This document shows positions 12,301 to 25,900 of a stretch of DNA of 64,000 bases, one piece after another; position 1 is the first letter of the stretch; every line of letters begins with the position of its first letter. A model generated the notes under the pieces. It was not told the origin of the DNA. It did not search any database and worked only from the letters and a program-made list of their open reading frames with translations. Both the position numbers and the translations under genes were made by a program. The stretch is from Antedon mediterranea (lineage: Eukaryota; Echinodermata; Crinoidea; Comatulida; Antedonidae). Where the stretch lies: NCBI RefSeq assembly GCF_964355755.1, contig NC_092676.1, forward strand, positions 14,488,288 to 14,552,287, given 5' to 3'.

Positions 12301-15300
12301 GGCATCAGTATTTTTTACTTAAATTTCTTTGTGCCATCACGCAGTCCTCTGAACACCCTCTTCGTCCATTTCTTCCTCCTGTTTGTACTATGTCTATGGT
12401 CCTTCGCCATAATCGACACTCTTCTCATCTTCCCAATACAATTTTTTTAAATTTCTTATCTCTCAGTTGCCACCTCTTCAATTTATCGTGGTTATAGTCT
12501 ATCAAATGAAGGTCTAGAAATTTGGCTCTACAAAATGTCCTCTATCCATTTGCATCAATCTTGTGCATTACTGTAAGCCGAGTAGAAAGTGTTGTTGCCA
12601 ATGATACACTCTCATCGTTTCCTCAACTTGCCGCATTTGTCCTTTCCAATCACTGTTCCAATGGGGGTCCAGAAACAAAGCCTCGGACCCATCGCATTCT
12701 AGCATAATGTGACGCCGTTTTAATAAAATTTAGGGGAGGCCCCTTTTGTCATTTAAATACTGTGTGCAAAACACATTGCACAAGGTCTGATGGTATGTGT
12801 GACTGTGTTTAAATAATATACCTATATTTATCGTTAAATTAAGGCATAGAAAATATATGCAAACCGCAAAAGTAAATGTACTGACGGGCCAAGAAGAGGT
12901 ATTCATTAATTTAAAAAAATCAATAATCATGACCCTTTGCAACTATTGGTTGTATATAACAGGCCTGTAGCCAGGTTTTTTTTGGGGTGCGGGCGAACCC
13001 CACTTTTGCGCGAACCTCCTTGAAAAACAAAGGCCCCACTTCCAAAATCGTGCAAATAATTATCAATTATAGAATACTGTAGTGTACTATATAATTTCTC
13101 TGCATAACTCAGATTTTAATAGGTAAAAAATGTCTCTGTAAAGCTGATTAAAACAACCAAAATTGCTCTGAGAGCCAAAGCTCTGAGAGCCCTTGGTGGC
13201 CCCCTGGCCCCCCTCCCCCACCTACAGTTGCTTGCTGCGCTCGCAAAATAATTGGTGTAAAGAAAACCCCCCCCCCCCCTCTGCTGCATTCTGGCTACGG
13301 GCCCGTATAATATCCGAGCGTGCGCAATAATATTAGTACAGTACATACAGGCAAGTCCCTGGTACATGCTACATTCTAGGCATTGGAGTAATAAACAACC
13401 CATTGAAAGTGACAGTGGGCTGGTCTTACAAAGGGAGGATATCGCCTCTTGTAAACTACGCATTTTGGTCCCTGAATGTGTATAGCATGGACCCAGATGT
13501 TGATACGTGAGCTGGGCCAACTTACACAGGTAATATAGAGGGTGTAATATCGATAAAGAACTATTGTACTTCATGATCATCAAGTTTAACATATTTCAAA
13601 CAAATTTGAAACACTTAAAACATGTCAAATCTGTTAAAAAGCATCAAATCTGCTAAAAATTGTAATTGTTAAATTGGAGGTTGGTATCAGTGACTAAAAT
13701 TCCCACTATTATTCAATACAAAAGCATTTCAATCACAGATGCTGTAAAGTGTAAATGTTTTTTGCTTCCTCTTGTCCAGTACATTTGAACTTGAGAGGAA
13801 CAAAAATATAACAATGTCATACTCAGTAATTTAAAATGTTATATCATTTCAAATACCTAGCATAATATGTAATATAATACTGAGACAGTGCATCAATTGC
13901 CAACTCTGAAATCATTCACTCATGAGGATAGAAATCGCCATGGTGGTACTGCTGGGGGAGAGGAATTTATCTTGACACACGAAATATGCCTGAACATGTG
14001 ATCTCTTCTCGTGGCCACCCTCTCAAACCACCCACATCTCTGGAAAAAAAGATCGTTTGTGCCAACAGATCCAGATATCATAAACATATGATAGTGGATG
14101 GGCTGTATCCTGGAAGACATTGATGCAATGCAGCAGTTTTGGACGTTGTCGAGGCAAGGTTTGGATAGTACAGCACTGGAGGGTGTTGTTAGGGAATATC
14201 TAGCTCATCCTCCTGTGCAACCTTCAACGCTGCAGTAGGTGCAGTCTCCTCATGAGGCACAGCTTTGCTGGAAGCTCCCTAGACATGAAATCGGTAGTGC
14301 TAATAACGCAAGTTTTGCTGGGGTACAGTGAAATCAGTTTGAACTTCTTACTATGTTACAGTATCAACAACATTGAACTTTTATGACATGGACGATGTAT
14401 GTGTGCTTTCTATTATATACAACAATTTATAAAAATGTTTCCATAATTTGGGACTGCCGGTGGTTTCCCATTTCTGTCTCGCAATTCAAATTCAAATTAA
14501 AGAACAGATTCACACGATATTCAAACTTGGAACCTTCTGCTTGAAATGCAGATGTTATAAATTATGTGAAAAATAAAATCACTATACCTGAGAATAACTG
14601 AAGTCCCTGAGGTATGGCATATCATTTGATGTATACATACATGTAATTCGGAAAGCATATGCAATCATGCTCACAAGTTCATACATTTCAGCTTGTTTTG
14701 TTTGCAAGGAATTGTCCCTGGCAGGTGGAGATGCTAAAGCTTCATAATGGGTACCATGCCCATTAATTGGCATAGAAACAGGTGGAATGTCATCATTCTC
14801 ACTTAAACTGTATTCAGAATCAGTGCTCTTCTTCCGAGTAGTACCTCCAGGTGATTTAACTTTACTTCTTGTTGGTACTCGTCCATATCGTACAGCTTTT
14901 GAATATTTGCAAAATTAAAAAAAAAGAAAAGAAAAATTAACAATGTTGTTTACCTGCCCAATACGGACGGATATAATACGTTCAAATCAACTTGACTCAA
15001 ACTCCAAATTGGATGACTGTTGGTGAGGTTTTGTGTTAATTAAGTTTAGGCCTCATCATGGTTGAACTGCTAAGTAACACGCCAACTACAAGCAGGGCAG
15101 GGTCAGGGCAGGAATTAATGAATATCCGCATTATTTATTTTATTTATTTGTTCTTTCTTTAAACTGAATTACTGATTTCCAAAATGGTCCAGTCAATACA
15201 ACATATACAAAAAAAAAAAAAAATAATAATAAGAAATATACTACGGTATTTACAATGGGAAAAGTAAAAGGTGTTGACAATTTTCATAATTTATATGTTT

Positions 15301-18300
15301 TCTAGAGTGAAAATTTGAAAGTAGAATTAAAAGGACATTATGTGATTTGGTTGAGAATTCCATTGTTTGATGAAAGTTTTTTTTATCTTGAGAGTTATTC
15401 CATAATGGAATAGTTAAGTTACTTTGAGAGCGACTGCATGGTTATCTACAGTAAATGCTGTTGTTAAATATGTTGGAGCTATTTCTTCTAAACATTGCAA
15501 TATCATTATAAGAATTTTTTCATTCTATTTTTCTGTAAGTCAACTCCAGCCAAGAGAACTTGAAATATCATTAACATACATACAGGTATACATGCCTATT
15601 GATAATAATCCTACTTTTTTTTAAACCAAAAATTTGACTAAACACAGCAGCAATAATCAAGTAATGGAATAATTAAAGCATTTACTGACACTATCAGTAA
15701 CCCGTGCTCCGTACAGTCTTTTTCAGCCTTAATATGTGGATACATACTAATTCGCATGAGATGAGCAAGTGTAATAAAAGCACACTCTTCTGTGATAAAT
15801 TATTGTAAAAAAAAACAAATTGCCAAGAATAAAACTTGGAACATGAGACATGCACATTGAACTCACTCGGCAGTTTAAAAAATTTCAATGATAAAATATG
15901 AACTAGATTTGAACTCGTTACTATGGACGAGTTAGGTTATCCGCCACGCAAACGCCACATGCCTGTCATACAGAAAAACGATTATGCCATTGTGATCTTA
16001 AGAAAATAAAAAGTTATTGTACCCTTTATTTTGTGTCTTAAGTACTGTATATACAGCATACACTATACTACTGTATACATACAGAGGTGATACTTATTAT
16101 TAAATAACTTGTTTCTCAGATTTGAACTCAAATGTACTAAGCATTGTTATCAATGGCTACAGCGTTTTACTCACTGAGCTAGCCATGATTTACGAAATAC
16201 ATTATGTTCGACAGATAGGTGTAATTAATAAAACTTCAACAACGCGATCAGTCGATATGGTTGGTCAGCTGCCAAAACTAAACACTGTTTTAATTTGGCG
16301 GCTCGACATGGTATTTGTAGATCCGGCCATTGCGGTACACAACAGAGGAGGTTAAATACATCGATCAAGCACAGAAATATGGGTAAAACAGAAATTGGCG
16401 CAAGAATATCAAATTAAAATTTGCATTTGTTTTACCTGGTAAAGTGAGGTATTTTGGTTTCCTAGGGTTGCTAACTTCACTCATACTACATATTTACAAC
16501 ATTACTTTCAATGGCAAACAGAAATATTCGAAAAAAAACTGTCGAGAAAGCTAGGCCTCAACAGCGGGGGCTTAGTAGTGCATCAGTAAATGCAGTGCTC
16601 AGTACAGTACAGTATTGCTTGTGATGCCATATGGTACCATATTAAATGCCAAAAGATGTCTAAAGCCCAGAATACCGCTTTTAGTGAGGAAGATTCTCAC
16701 CCATTTATTTGCATTTCTTGTAGAGGAAATGAGGGCTCAGTTGCTAAGCTCGTCAGGGGCTCGCACATTCTAAATACACAAGAAGAGCGTTTTGCATCCA
16801 CTGACTTATCCCTTAATGATGTAACGAGGCGTGTATGTCAGTTAGAAGAGAAGACTGATAGTGAGGAGGTTAATTCTGCTTGTTACAACTGCTAATGTAG
16901 AAAATTCCAAATGTCGAAACAACCGTTAATGTAGAACAATCCACCGCTAATGTAGTAAAACCTCCAGCTAATGTAGAAACATAAACAGTTTATGTACTAA
17001 ATATAATCGAAGGGGTTCCTAGCACGAAAAAACCGGTTCAATCGGTCACTTTTTGATAAAGGAACCAAATTTGGTAGACATGTCCTGTTACAAAAATGAA
17101 TGAAAAGCTTAAGAGAGGAGTTGATCACTTCCGAGAGGTGGACGATTAGGAGAAGCGCTCCCTTAACAGAGATGGTGGTCGTTCAATAGAGGGGGTCATT
17201 TACAATAGGTGGTCGTTACTGGAGGTGTTCCCTTAAAAGAGGTGGTCACTTACGAGAGGTGGTCAATTATGAGAGGTGGTCCCTTTAAAAGAGACGGTGG
17301 TTGTTCAATAGAGGTCATCACGAGAGGTCGTGGTCCTTTAAAAGAGGTGGTCACTTACGAGAGGTGTGGTTGTTAAGAAAGGTGGTTGTTAAGGAAGGTG
17401 GTCGCTTACGAGAGGTGGTCGATAATGAGAAGCAGTCTCTTATGATTAGGAGGTGATCCCTTACATGAGGGTCGATTATGAGAAGTGGTCCCTTAACAGA
17501 GATGGTTGCTTAGGATGTGTGGTTGTTTTAGAAAGTTGGTTGCTTACGGGAGGTGGAAAGACTGACAGCTAAGTAAAGATCGATGCATTTGCACACGATT
17601 TAGACATTTTTATAAAATATATAACATTTTTTACATTAGCTGGCGATAGTAACTTCATAAGCTGGGAGGAAATTTTCGTTACTACATAAACTGTTGGGGT
17701 TTCTACATTAGCTGCAGGTTTTACTTATTAGTGGTGGATTGTTCTACATTAACGGTTGTTTCGACATCAGCTGGCGTTTTCTACATTGGCGGTTGTAACA
17801 CCGCTGTTGACGAAAAACTAAACGATTTTAAAATTGACGCTTAAGCGCAGAAGCCGAACCTCATTATTCAGGGTTTTAAAGAATCAAATTAGTTAACATC
17901 AGACGAAAAGAAAGCAGATGATATTGAAACTGTTAAATGGATGGCTTTTGTTGCCTGTGTTGGTAATGTTGATATTAAGACAGCTTTTAGGATTCATGAT
18001 AATAACCCTAATACAATTTCTACTAAACCGAGACTACTTAAAGTTGTATTTACTGATAAAGCTTTAATTTGTTGTCTGGTCAGGCAAGAAATAAATTACA
18101 AAAATCTGCTGACTTGTTCCCAGATCGAACCCTTAAGGAGAGAAAGGCTAGAAAACAGCTCGTAGAAATGCAAAAAACCCAAAAAATAATAAGAAACGGG
18201 TTACTGAAGGAAATCAAAGTAGTCGGGTCAAATACAGACAGGCCAATGGCAAAAACCAAACAAAGCCATTACAAAATCTTAAAATGCTTGTATACAAATT

Positions 18301-19908
18301 TAGATGGTTTATCGAACAAATATTTTTCACAATAAGATTAACTTTTTGATTTTTGACTGTGTTCCGAAAAACATTGTGAACAGAAATCTCCGCCAAGTAA
18401 ACAGAAGTGGATGACAAAATTCGCACTAAATAAAGTTCAAAGGAAGGAAAATGCATGGCAACGTTACAGACGTCATAGGTCTAAACAAAAGACATAAATA
18501 TAACTAGATTTAATTCGTCACTATGACGAATTATAGGTTATATGCATTGATTTAAATAAAGATAATTGATTTTTAAAAGATATATTGATTGATTGATTTT
18601 CTCAGAATCTTTAATTATTTATAATATATGATAGGACCTTGCTAACGTGAACACCATAGCCGGTATCACAATCCGATCAAAGATCCATATGCGTATAATG
18701 TCATAAACCACATTTGTTGTTACATAATAATAAAGACATAAATTAATTTTTATCTAGATTTCATTATAAATCATGTGTATAATCTATACACTAAGAAATA
18801 AATTTGAACAAACAATACGGATAATAAAAAAAAAATCTTATTTCGTTTCCCAAGGTGAGACTCGATCTCGGTACCTTGAATGCCATAGACACAAGCACAG
18901 ACCACCGAGCCGTACACAACTGCCTAAAAGTTGTAGAAAAATTCCTCCGTGTATTTACTATGCAGTAACCACTTTGATGCAAATAGATTATTACATACCG
19001 TAATGAATTATAATTTTTTACTATGATGACATCTTTAAAATCTATACAAATGATGCACTGTCAAACTACATACTTTTAACTTTAATATATGAATTTTTGA
19101 AGGAAGAAAGTTAATGTTAAGTTTGTTATTTTGGCCTAAGAAAATGTCATAATTTGTTTGATTGTCGAAATTATTTTTTTTTTATTTAATATGCAATTAA
19201 TGATGACTTAATCAATTTTTGTTCTCTTTATTTGATAATAAATCATACATATGATACATACACTTCAAGAAAATGAAATAAAAAATAGGTGTTCCCCTGC
19301 ATTCTGACGATATATATTAATTTTAAAATTTAGCATATTTTCACCATTTTGTTAACTTATACGTGCGTAGCCAGTCACTTTTGACGTGCTCGTATAACGC
19401 AATTTCGAGTTGAAACCTGAATCAAATATGATGATATTATTAAAGAAAGATTGTAAAACAAAAATCGGGCAAAAACAGTGCGCATTAACATTTAACGCGC
19501 AGTGCGCGTGCAAAAATCTGCGCACTCATGGCAATTTTTTAAACGCTTAAAATTGCCTGAAACGTACTCTAATTTCATCGAAAATAAATTTTGACAATTT
19601 TGAACATTTTAAGCGCGCGTACGCAAGCGTTATATGCGCTACGCACGTAATTTTATTGCCATATGATGAAATATGACCTGAAATTTATGAGTACCAAATT
19701 TTGTTTAATTGTGATTCATGCTTGTGAAGATATGATTACAAACGTGATTTCGTAAAATCGCGCGTAGACCGCGTAATTTTTGATTACGCATCGTGAAAAT
19801 ATAACCACATCGATTCCTGGCCATGAGGAATATACTCTGAAAACTTGACTTAGCTAGATTAAACTGATGCCAAGATAATGCACGGACAAAATAGTGCTAA
19901 GGAAAGAA

Positions 19909-19943
<35 letters not shown>

Positions 19944-22900
19944 AGATTTTGACAGAATCAAGAGGTTATATGCATATCATGCATATAACCTAATAAAGAG
20001 GGGGCCGATATGGTAAAAATAATCGTCTAGGGATTTTTTTCTAGACGCCCGGAGATAGCATCGGAGGCGTTTTGGCCTGTCGAATTCTTGTCATATAATT
20101 ATCTAAATATAGTGGGTTTTATAGACCATATTTAATAAATGGAACTGGTTTTTTTTGCGCCTAAAGCCTGTTTTCCCGTCGAGAATTTTTACACATTTTT
20201 TACGCTATCGTTAATGGTTTCTTGGTTCTTTCGACGTTGCTGGGACACATGGACGTGAAGTTTTGCAAAGCCAAGACCGGTCACGCGCAGCCGGCCTGTG
20301 TGAAAATTGTCTTTACACTAGAGACAAACATTAAATTAAATTGTTTTTATATTAAAATTTAGTTTTACTTACACTTTTTATTTTGAAATATCAGACATTA
20401 AAAGAGTACAAAAAACATAGCCGTGTTGTAAAAAATCAAGAATTGAACTCGGTTTTCAACTTAAAAAATGTTTAAGATTTTAACGATTTTTAATGTTAAT
20501 TTGTACCCCCTTTCCCTGTAAAATCATTGATAAAATTGTATGCAAATGGTGCATAATATATATATATATATATTACAAAAAGGGGGGGCCGGGGCCGGCC
20601 AAGCCACCGCCCCACTAAATCCGCCCCTGAGTAAGTGAAATAATGAACGAGGCCTTTAAAAAAGTTTTTACAGTAGAAGATGATCGTAATATTCCAAACA
20701 TGACTTCTGTTTTTCATGGACATCCTTTGACCAATGTGGATTTTACACTTGATGATGTTAAAATACATACTAAAAATCTTCGCGATTCATCATCCCCTGG
20801 ACCTGATGGTATCCACCCTAAAGTTTTGATAGAATGCTGTGACCACATATCCCCCCTCCCCCACTGTTATTACTGTTCAGAAAGTCGCAACAGTTAAAAT
20901 ACCAGCTGCCTTGAAAGACGTAACCATTACACCAATTTTCAAAAATGGCAGCAAGTCTGATCCCCTAAATTACCGCCCTGTCAAAATCATAACTAACACA
21001 ATCATGATCCATCTCGAAACTAAAAATGTACTCACCAAACACCAACACGGGTTTTGTACTAATCGTTCTTTAACACAATTGCTTAAATTTTTTTGTGATG
21101 TAGAAAATGCTCTCGCCGACAGACATCTCGTTGATGTTATATATTTAGACTGTCGTAAGGCCTTCGACACAGTTCCGCACATTCGGTTGAAAATTAAATT
21201 GCGAACTTATAGCATTCAAGGTAATATTCTAAGTTGGATATAAAGTGGATTTTAGAAAATAGACATCAATGTGTTTCAATCAAAGGTTCTGTTTCAAGTT
21301 GGTTAACTTAGTTATTTGTCCGACTTTATTTTTAGTCCTACATCAACGATTTACTTGATAATATTGAATCAGATAGTAAACTATTTGCAGACGATGATAA
21401 TATTTTTCGTAAGATTGATTCAGTTAATGTCAGTTTATATCACTTTTTTCTTTTCTTGTGCGTCCGGTTATGGAGTATGCAGTTCAAGCCTGGTGACCAT
21501 ATCTACAACTAGACCTCAATAAACTTGAGAAAATCCAACAACGACCAACACAACTTGTACCAGAAGTCAGAAATCTGTCTTATGAAGAGCGCAGGATACA
21601 GCTTGGTCTAACAACTTTACAGGAAAGATAGGGAACGTGGTGATCTCATTGAAGTTTTTAAATTTTTTAATTGTTACGAAAATATAGATTTCCACTATTT
21701 TTTTGGGTAGGCTCAACTTTCAAATTAAAGAAACCTAGATGGAACTCAACTTAACGGAACAATTTTTTGGATACAAGAGTAATTAACAAGTGGAACTCGC
21801 TGCCCGAATTGGTTGTCAAGCCATAACATATAATATAGGCCACAACACAGGGTTTTCCATCCCTTACCATTATGGTCAAGGGCCCTGCTGTATATAATAT
21901 CGTCCGGAAGCAATTAATGCACCTGTGTGTTTAGCTAAATCCCTGTTAAACTCTACCATTTCCTGAATGTTGTTTTGTTTACTCACACACTGCATGCACG
22001 AAGAAAGTTTAATAAGAAGGGTAAAATATGAAACAACATTAAATATGCAGCGTATATAATGTTTGATTTCGATAAAATTAAGACGACGTTAAGATACCGT
22101 TTCTTTTTAATCTGAAAAGTACACCCCTATCATGAGACAAGTTGGCAAAAAATGAATAAATGCTTGGAGATCGACAAGTGTACCAATTAGTTGGACTTTA
22201 TGCTTTCGCCAAAATGATGATTTCATTATCTATTTTTCATTATTCTAATTTTCTTTTATGTGACGCTTTACATAATATATAAAACCTATGGTGTGAGTAT
22301 CATTGACTACCAAAGATATGCAATGGTAAAGGTGATATTCTAATGGACTATGGTGTGAGTATCATTGACAACCAAAGATATGCAATGGTAAAGGTGATAT
22401 TCTAATGGACTATGGGTTGTATGGTGTGAGTATCATTGACAACCAAAGATATGCAATGGTAAAGGTGATATTCTAATGGACTATGGGTTGTATGGTGTGA
22501 GTATCATTGACTACCAAAGATATGCAATGGTAAAGGTGATATTCTAATGGACTATGGGTTGTATGGTGTGAGTATCATTGACTACCAAAGATATGCAATG
22601 GTAAAGGTGATATTCTAATGGACTATGGGTTGTATGGTGTGAGTATCATTGACAACCTATGGAGTGAGTATCATTGACAACCAAAGATATGCAATGGTAA
22701 AGGTGATATTCTAATGGACTATGGGTTGTATGGTGTGAGTATCATTGACAACCAAAGATATGCAATGGTAAAGGTGATATTCTAATGGACTATGGGTTGT
22801 ATGGTGTGAGTATCATTGACAACCAAAGATATGCAATGGTAAAGGTGATATTCTAATGGACTATGGGTTGTATGGTGTGAGTATCATTGACAACCAAAGA

Positions 22901-25900
22901 TATGCAATGGTAAAGGTGATATTCTAATGGACTATGGGTTGTATGGTGTGAGTATCATTGACTACCAAAGATATGCAATGGTAAAGGTGATATTCTAATG
23001 GACTATGGGTTGTATGGTGTGAGTATCATTGACAACCAAAGATATGCAATGGTAAAGGTGATATTCTAATGGACTATGGGTTTTATGGTGTGAGTATCAT
23101 TGACAACCAAAGATATGCAATGGTAAAGGTGATATTCTAATGGACTATGGGTTGTATGGTGTGAGTATCATTGACTACCAAAGATATGCAATGGTAAAGG
23201 TGATATTCTAATGGACTATGGGTTGTATGGTGTGAGTATTATTGACTACCAAAGATATGCAATGGTAAAGGTGATATTCTAATGGACTATGGGTTGTATG
23301 GTGTGAGTATCATTGACAACCAAAGATATGCAATGGTAAAGGTGATATTCTAATGGACTATGGGTTGTATGGTGTGAGTATCATTGACAACCAAAGATAT
23401 GCAATGGTAAAGGTGATATTCTAATGGACTAATTGGGTTGTGTTTGATGGCTAAGAATTTTATAAACATATTGATTTTGTCAGAATCTTTATTTATTCTT
23501 TCCTTAGCAAAATTTTTATCTTGAGATCAATTTCATCTAGCTCCTTATGACCAGGAATCGATGTGGTTAATTAGTAAAAAATGCCCAATTTCTGTTTTAC
23601 AACTTTTCTTTAGTACCGTACTGACACGGGTATAAGCGATTCTCACCTTGGGAAACGAAACGATATCAGATGTTTTGTTATTATCAGTATTGTTCAATTT
23701 TTTTTCTTAGTGTATAGATTATACACATGATTTATAATGAAATCTACAGAAAAGTAACTTATGTCTTTATTATTATTATCAAGGGTGGTTTCTGATGTTA
23801 TACGCAGAAGGATCTTTGATAGGATGTGATACCGGCTATTGTATTTACGTTAGCAAGATCCTATCTTTCATTTCATATATAAATTATGCTTATTTCTGGA
23901 ATAGGTTGACACAATGTAAAATACATGTCACCAACTCCAAGTCAGTTACTAACCCTAGCTGTTCTGTGTGTGCCGCCGCGATAAGTATATTCTACAACAT
24001 TTTAGCAGGTTTTTACGATATTGTTCCATATTTCTGTCTTAGGATATTATAAAAGGTTTTAAAACAAATTTAAAGGTTAGTTCCGAGTTTGAGTAAACTG
24101 CAGGTCTGTATCTGAGATACTTCTGCCTATGTTGCAAGCCGTCTATGTTTAAACTAAATAATTTAATGATTATACCAATTAGGCCAATAGTATTTATTTT
24201 AATAAACGCCCAACATCCCACACCTCCTCATAAAACATTTTTTTACAAGATTTTTACCAGAGTTACTATTTAACATTCTGAGAACTATCGTCTACACTTC
24301 CTAGAGGAAGAGCGAGTGAAGTGAGCTCACCTTCTAGTATTATAAATAATGAAAGATTCTGACAAAATCAATCAATATATCTTTTAAAAATGAATTATCT
24401 TTATCAATGCATATAACCTATAATTCATCATTAGTGACAAATTAAAGGGGGTTCCGGGTTTAAAATGAATAGTAAAAAATGTAAAATATATTTGTTTGTC
24501 TCTTGAACGGTAAAAGTTTCAATTTATATAAGCGCCCAGTGAAGCAGAACGAAGGCTGTGAAATAAGGCCAGATTACAAGTGCAGCTACGGCGATATGAC
24601 ACTGTGTTACAGAATAGGAAATTTGTGAAATGGTCAATCTTCCGACAACTCGATATCAATAACCATATCAATTACTTTTGTAAAATTATACTTATCTGAT
24701 GTAATTTTAGTCGGTCTTCCCATTTATAAAGTCAATGTTCTATGAAAATTCATCAAAACAGTGAAAAATTAGATATGTTTGCACTTTACGTTTGCCGATT
24801 TTCGCACTGACTTAGGGAAAGCCTTCAAAATCAATGAAGCGTAACGTATACATTCCTGCTGAGCGAGACGACGATACACGTGCTCTACCTGCCCATGCCT
24901 GGCATCGTCACGTGATAAGCAGATACAGTATGCAATACCAAACTGGTCGGGTCGAGTATACCCCGTCTATAATTACAACCTTAACGATGTACAGTATTTG
25001 ATTGAAGGTCGACTCGACCTACCGGAATGGTATAGATAATATAGCTCGAATGAGAGAGTTGGAATATTTGTAAACATAAGTATTGCTAATTTTAAGAAGT
25101 GTAGCCTAGTAAAAGGCCTGGTAGTATCAATTCGCATAGGGTCTACTACGCTAGCTAGCTCAATTTTTAACTGGGCCGGATCGGCTAGGTCTCCTTCCTA
25201 CTACCTGGTCTACTTGCATGATGCAGTAGTATCCGCTTTTTTGGAGAGTAAACTAGGCCTATTTTAGGCCTACTTAGTAGACGATCGGGACACCATGCGG
25301 ACGGCGATATTTACAGCCGATTTTGTAGAATGTTTTAGGTTTAGATTGTTTAGGAGTTTGGTTGATAGGATGGGTTTGGAACCCACTGAGTTTTGTTATT
25401 TATGGGCCAATCGTTTAGTAGTAGGCTATCTAGGCCCATGATGGGCCCCAATGTTTTAACGTTTTAATCCCTAGTCAGAATGGCTCTCACCCATGAAAAA
25501 AAATGATTTAGGCTAGGCCTAGCCTAGTACGTGAAGCCAATAATACGATCTGTACTATTCGAGGTATAAAAATAGTATGTAATTTATGATTTCGTAATCT
25601 GTACTAAATTTTGTATTTCATTAAATGTCAAATAAATATATGCTACTACTGTTATTATTACACTTTAGGCCTAGCTTAGAAAATCTACAAAAAATGTATT
25701 TCACAATGATCGGGTGGTCGTCGTTTGACAGAGGAGAGAGATGTAAATTTAGTTGACAAACACAACGTACATGACGTCGCGAGTTTGGAATCCACTGATG
25801 ACGTGATTTTGTGAATATCTCATGAATATTAATGAGCTTCCCTAAGCTGCTGAAAAACAGACTTTCCATGAATTTACCCTAAAATGTATATGAAATTTAA

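Larger units (their letters stand above)
16590..21700 (+). pseudogene. Shredded CR1-like non-LTR retrotransposon (LINE)
   Basis: Pieces of one LINE lie in order on the plus strand. An ORF1 with a PHD-like Cys/His cluster ([10 protein letters not shown], then HPFICISC) is at 16590-16880. ORF1 resumes at 17800 (NLIIQGFKE at about 17850; [14 protein letters not shown] at 18115) and runs into [12 protein letters not shown], the usual start of an ORF2 endonuclease. The endonuclease is almost wholly deleted; the linker ([13 protein letters not shown]) follows at about 18450. Reverse transcriptase is at 20640-21430, with [21 protein letters not shown] and the catalytic LFADD. A C-terminal piece with EYAVQAWSPYL is at 21470-21660. 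A 918-base TIR element interrupts ORF1 and a 2-kb block of Helitron-like and other repeats interrupts ORF2. Stops and frameshifts make it dead. It lies antisense in a nuclear receptor intron. Confidence 0.88.

Noticed and set aside
13116-13592. 158-codon minus-strand frame
   Set aside because: Half of it is the reverse of a MITE with G/C runs; no domain is visible.
22287-23435. CRISPR array
   Set aside because: Units are whole 71-base repeats without unique spacers, in animal DNA. The 23-base array at 40.9 kb fails for the same reason.
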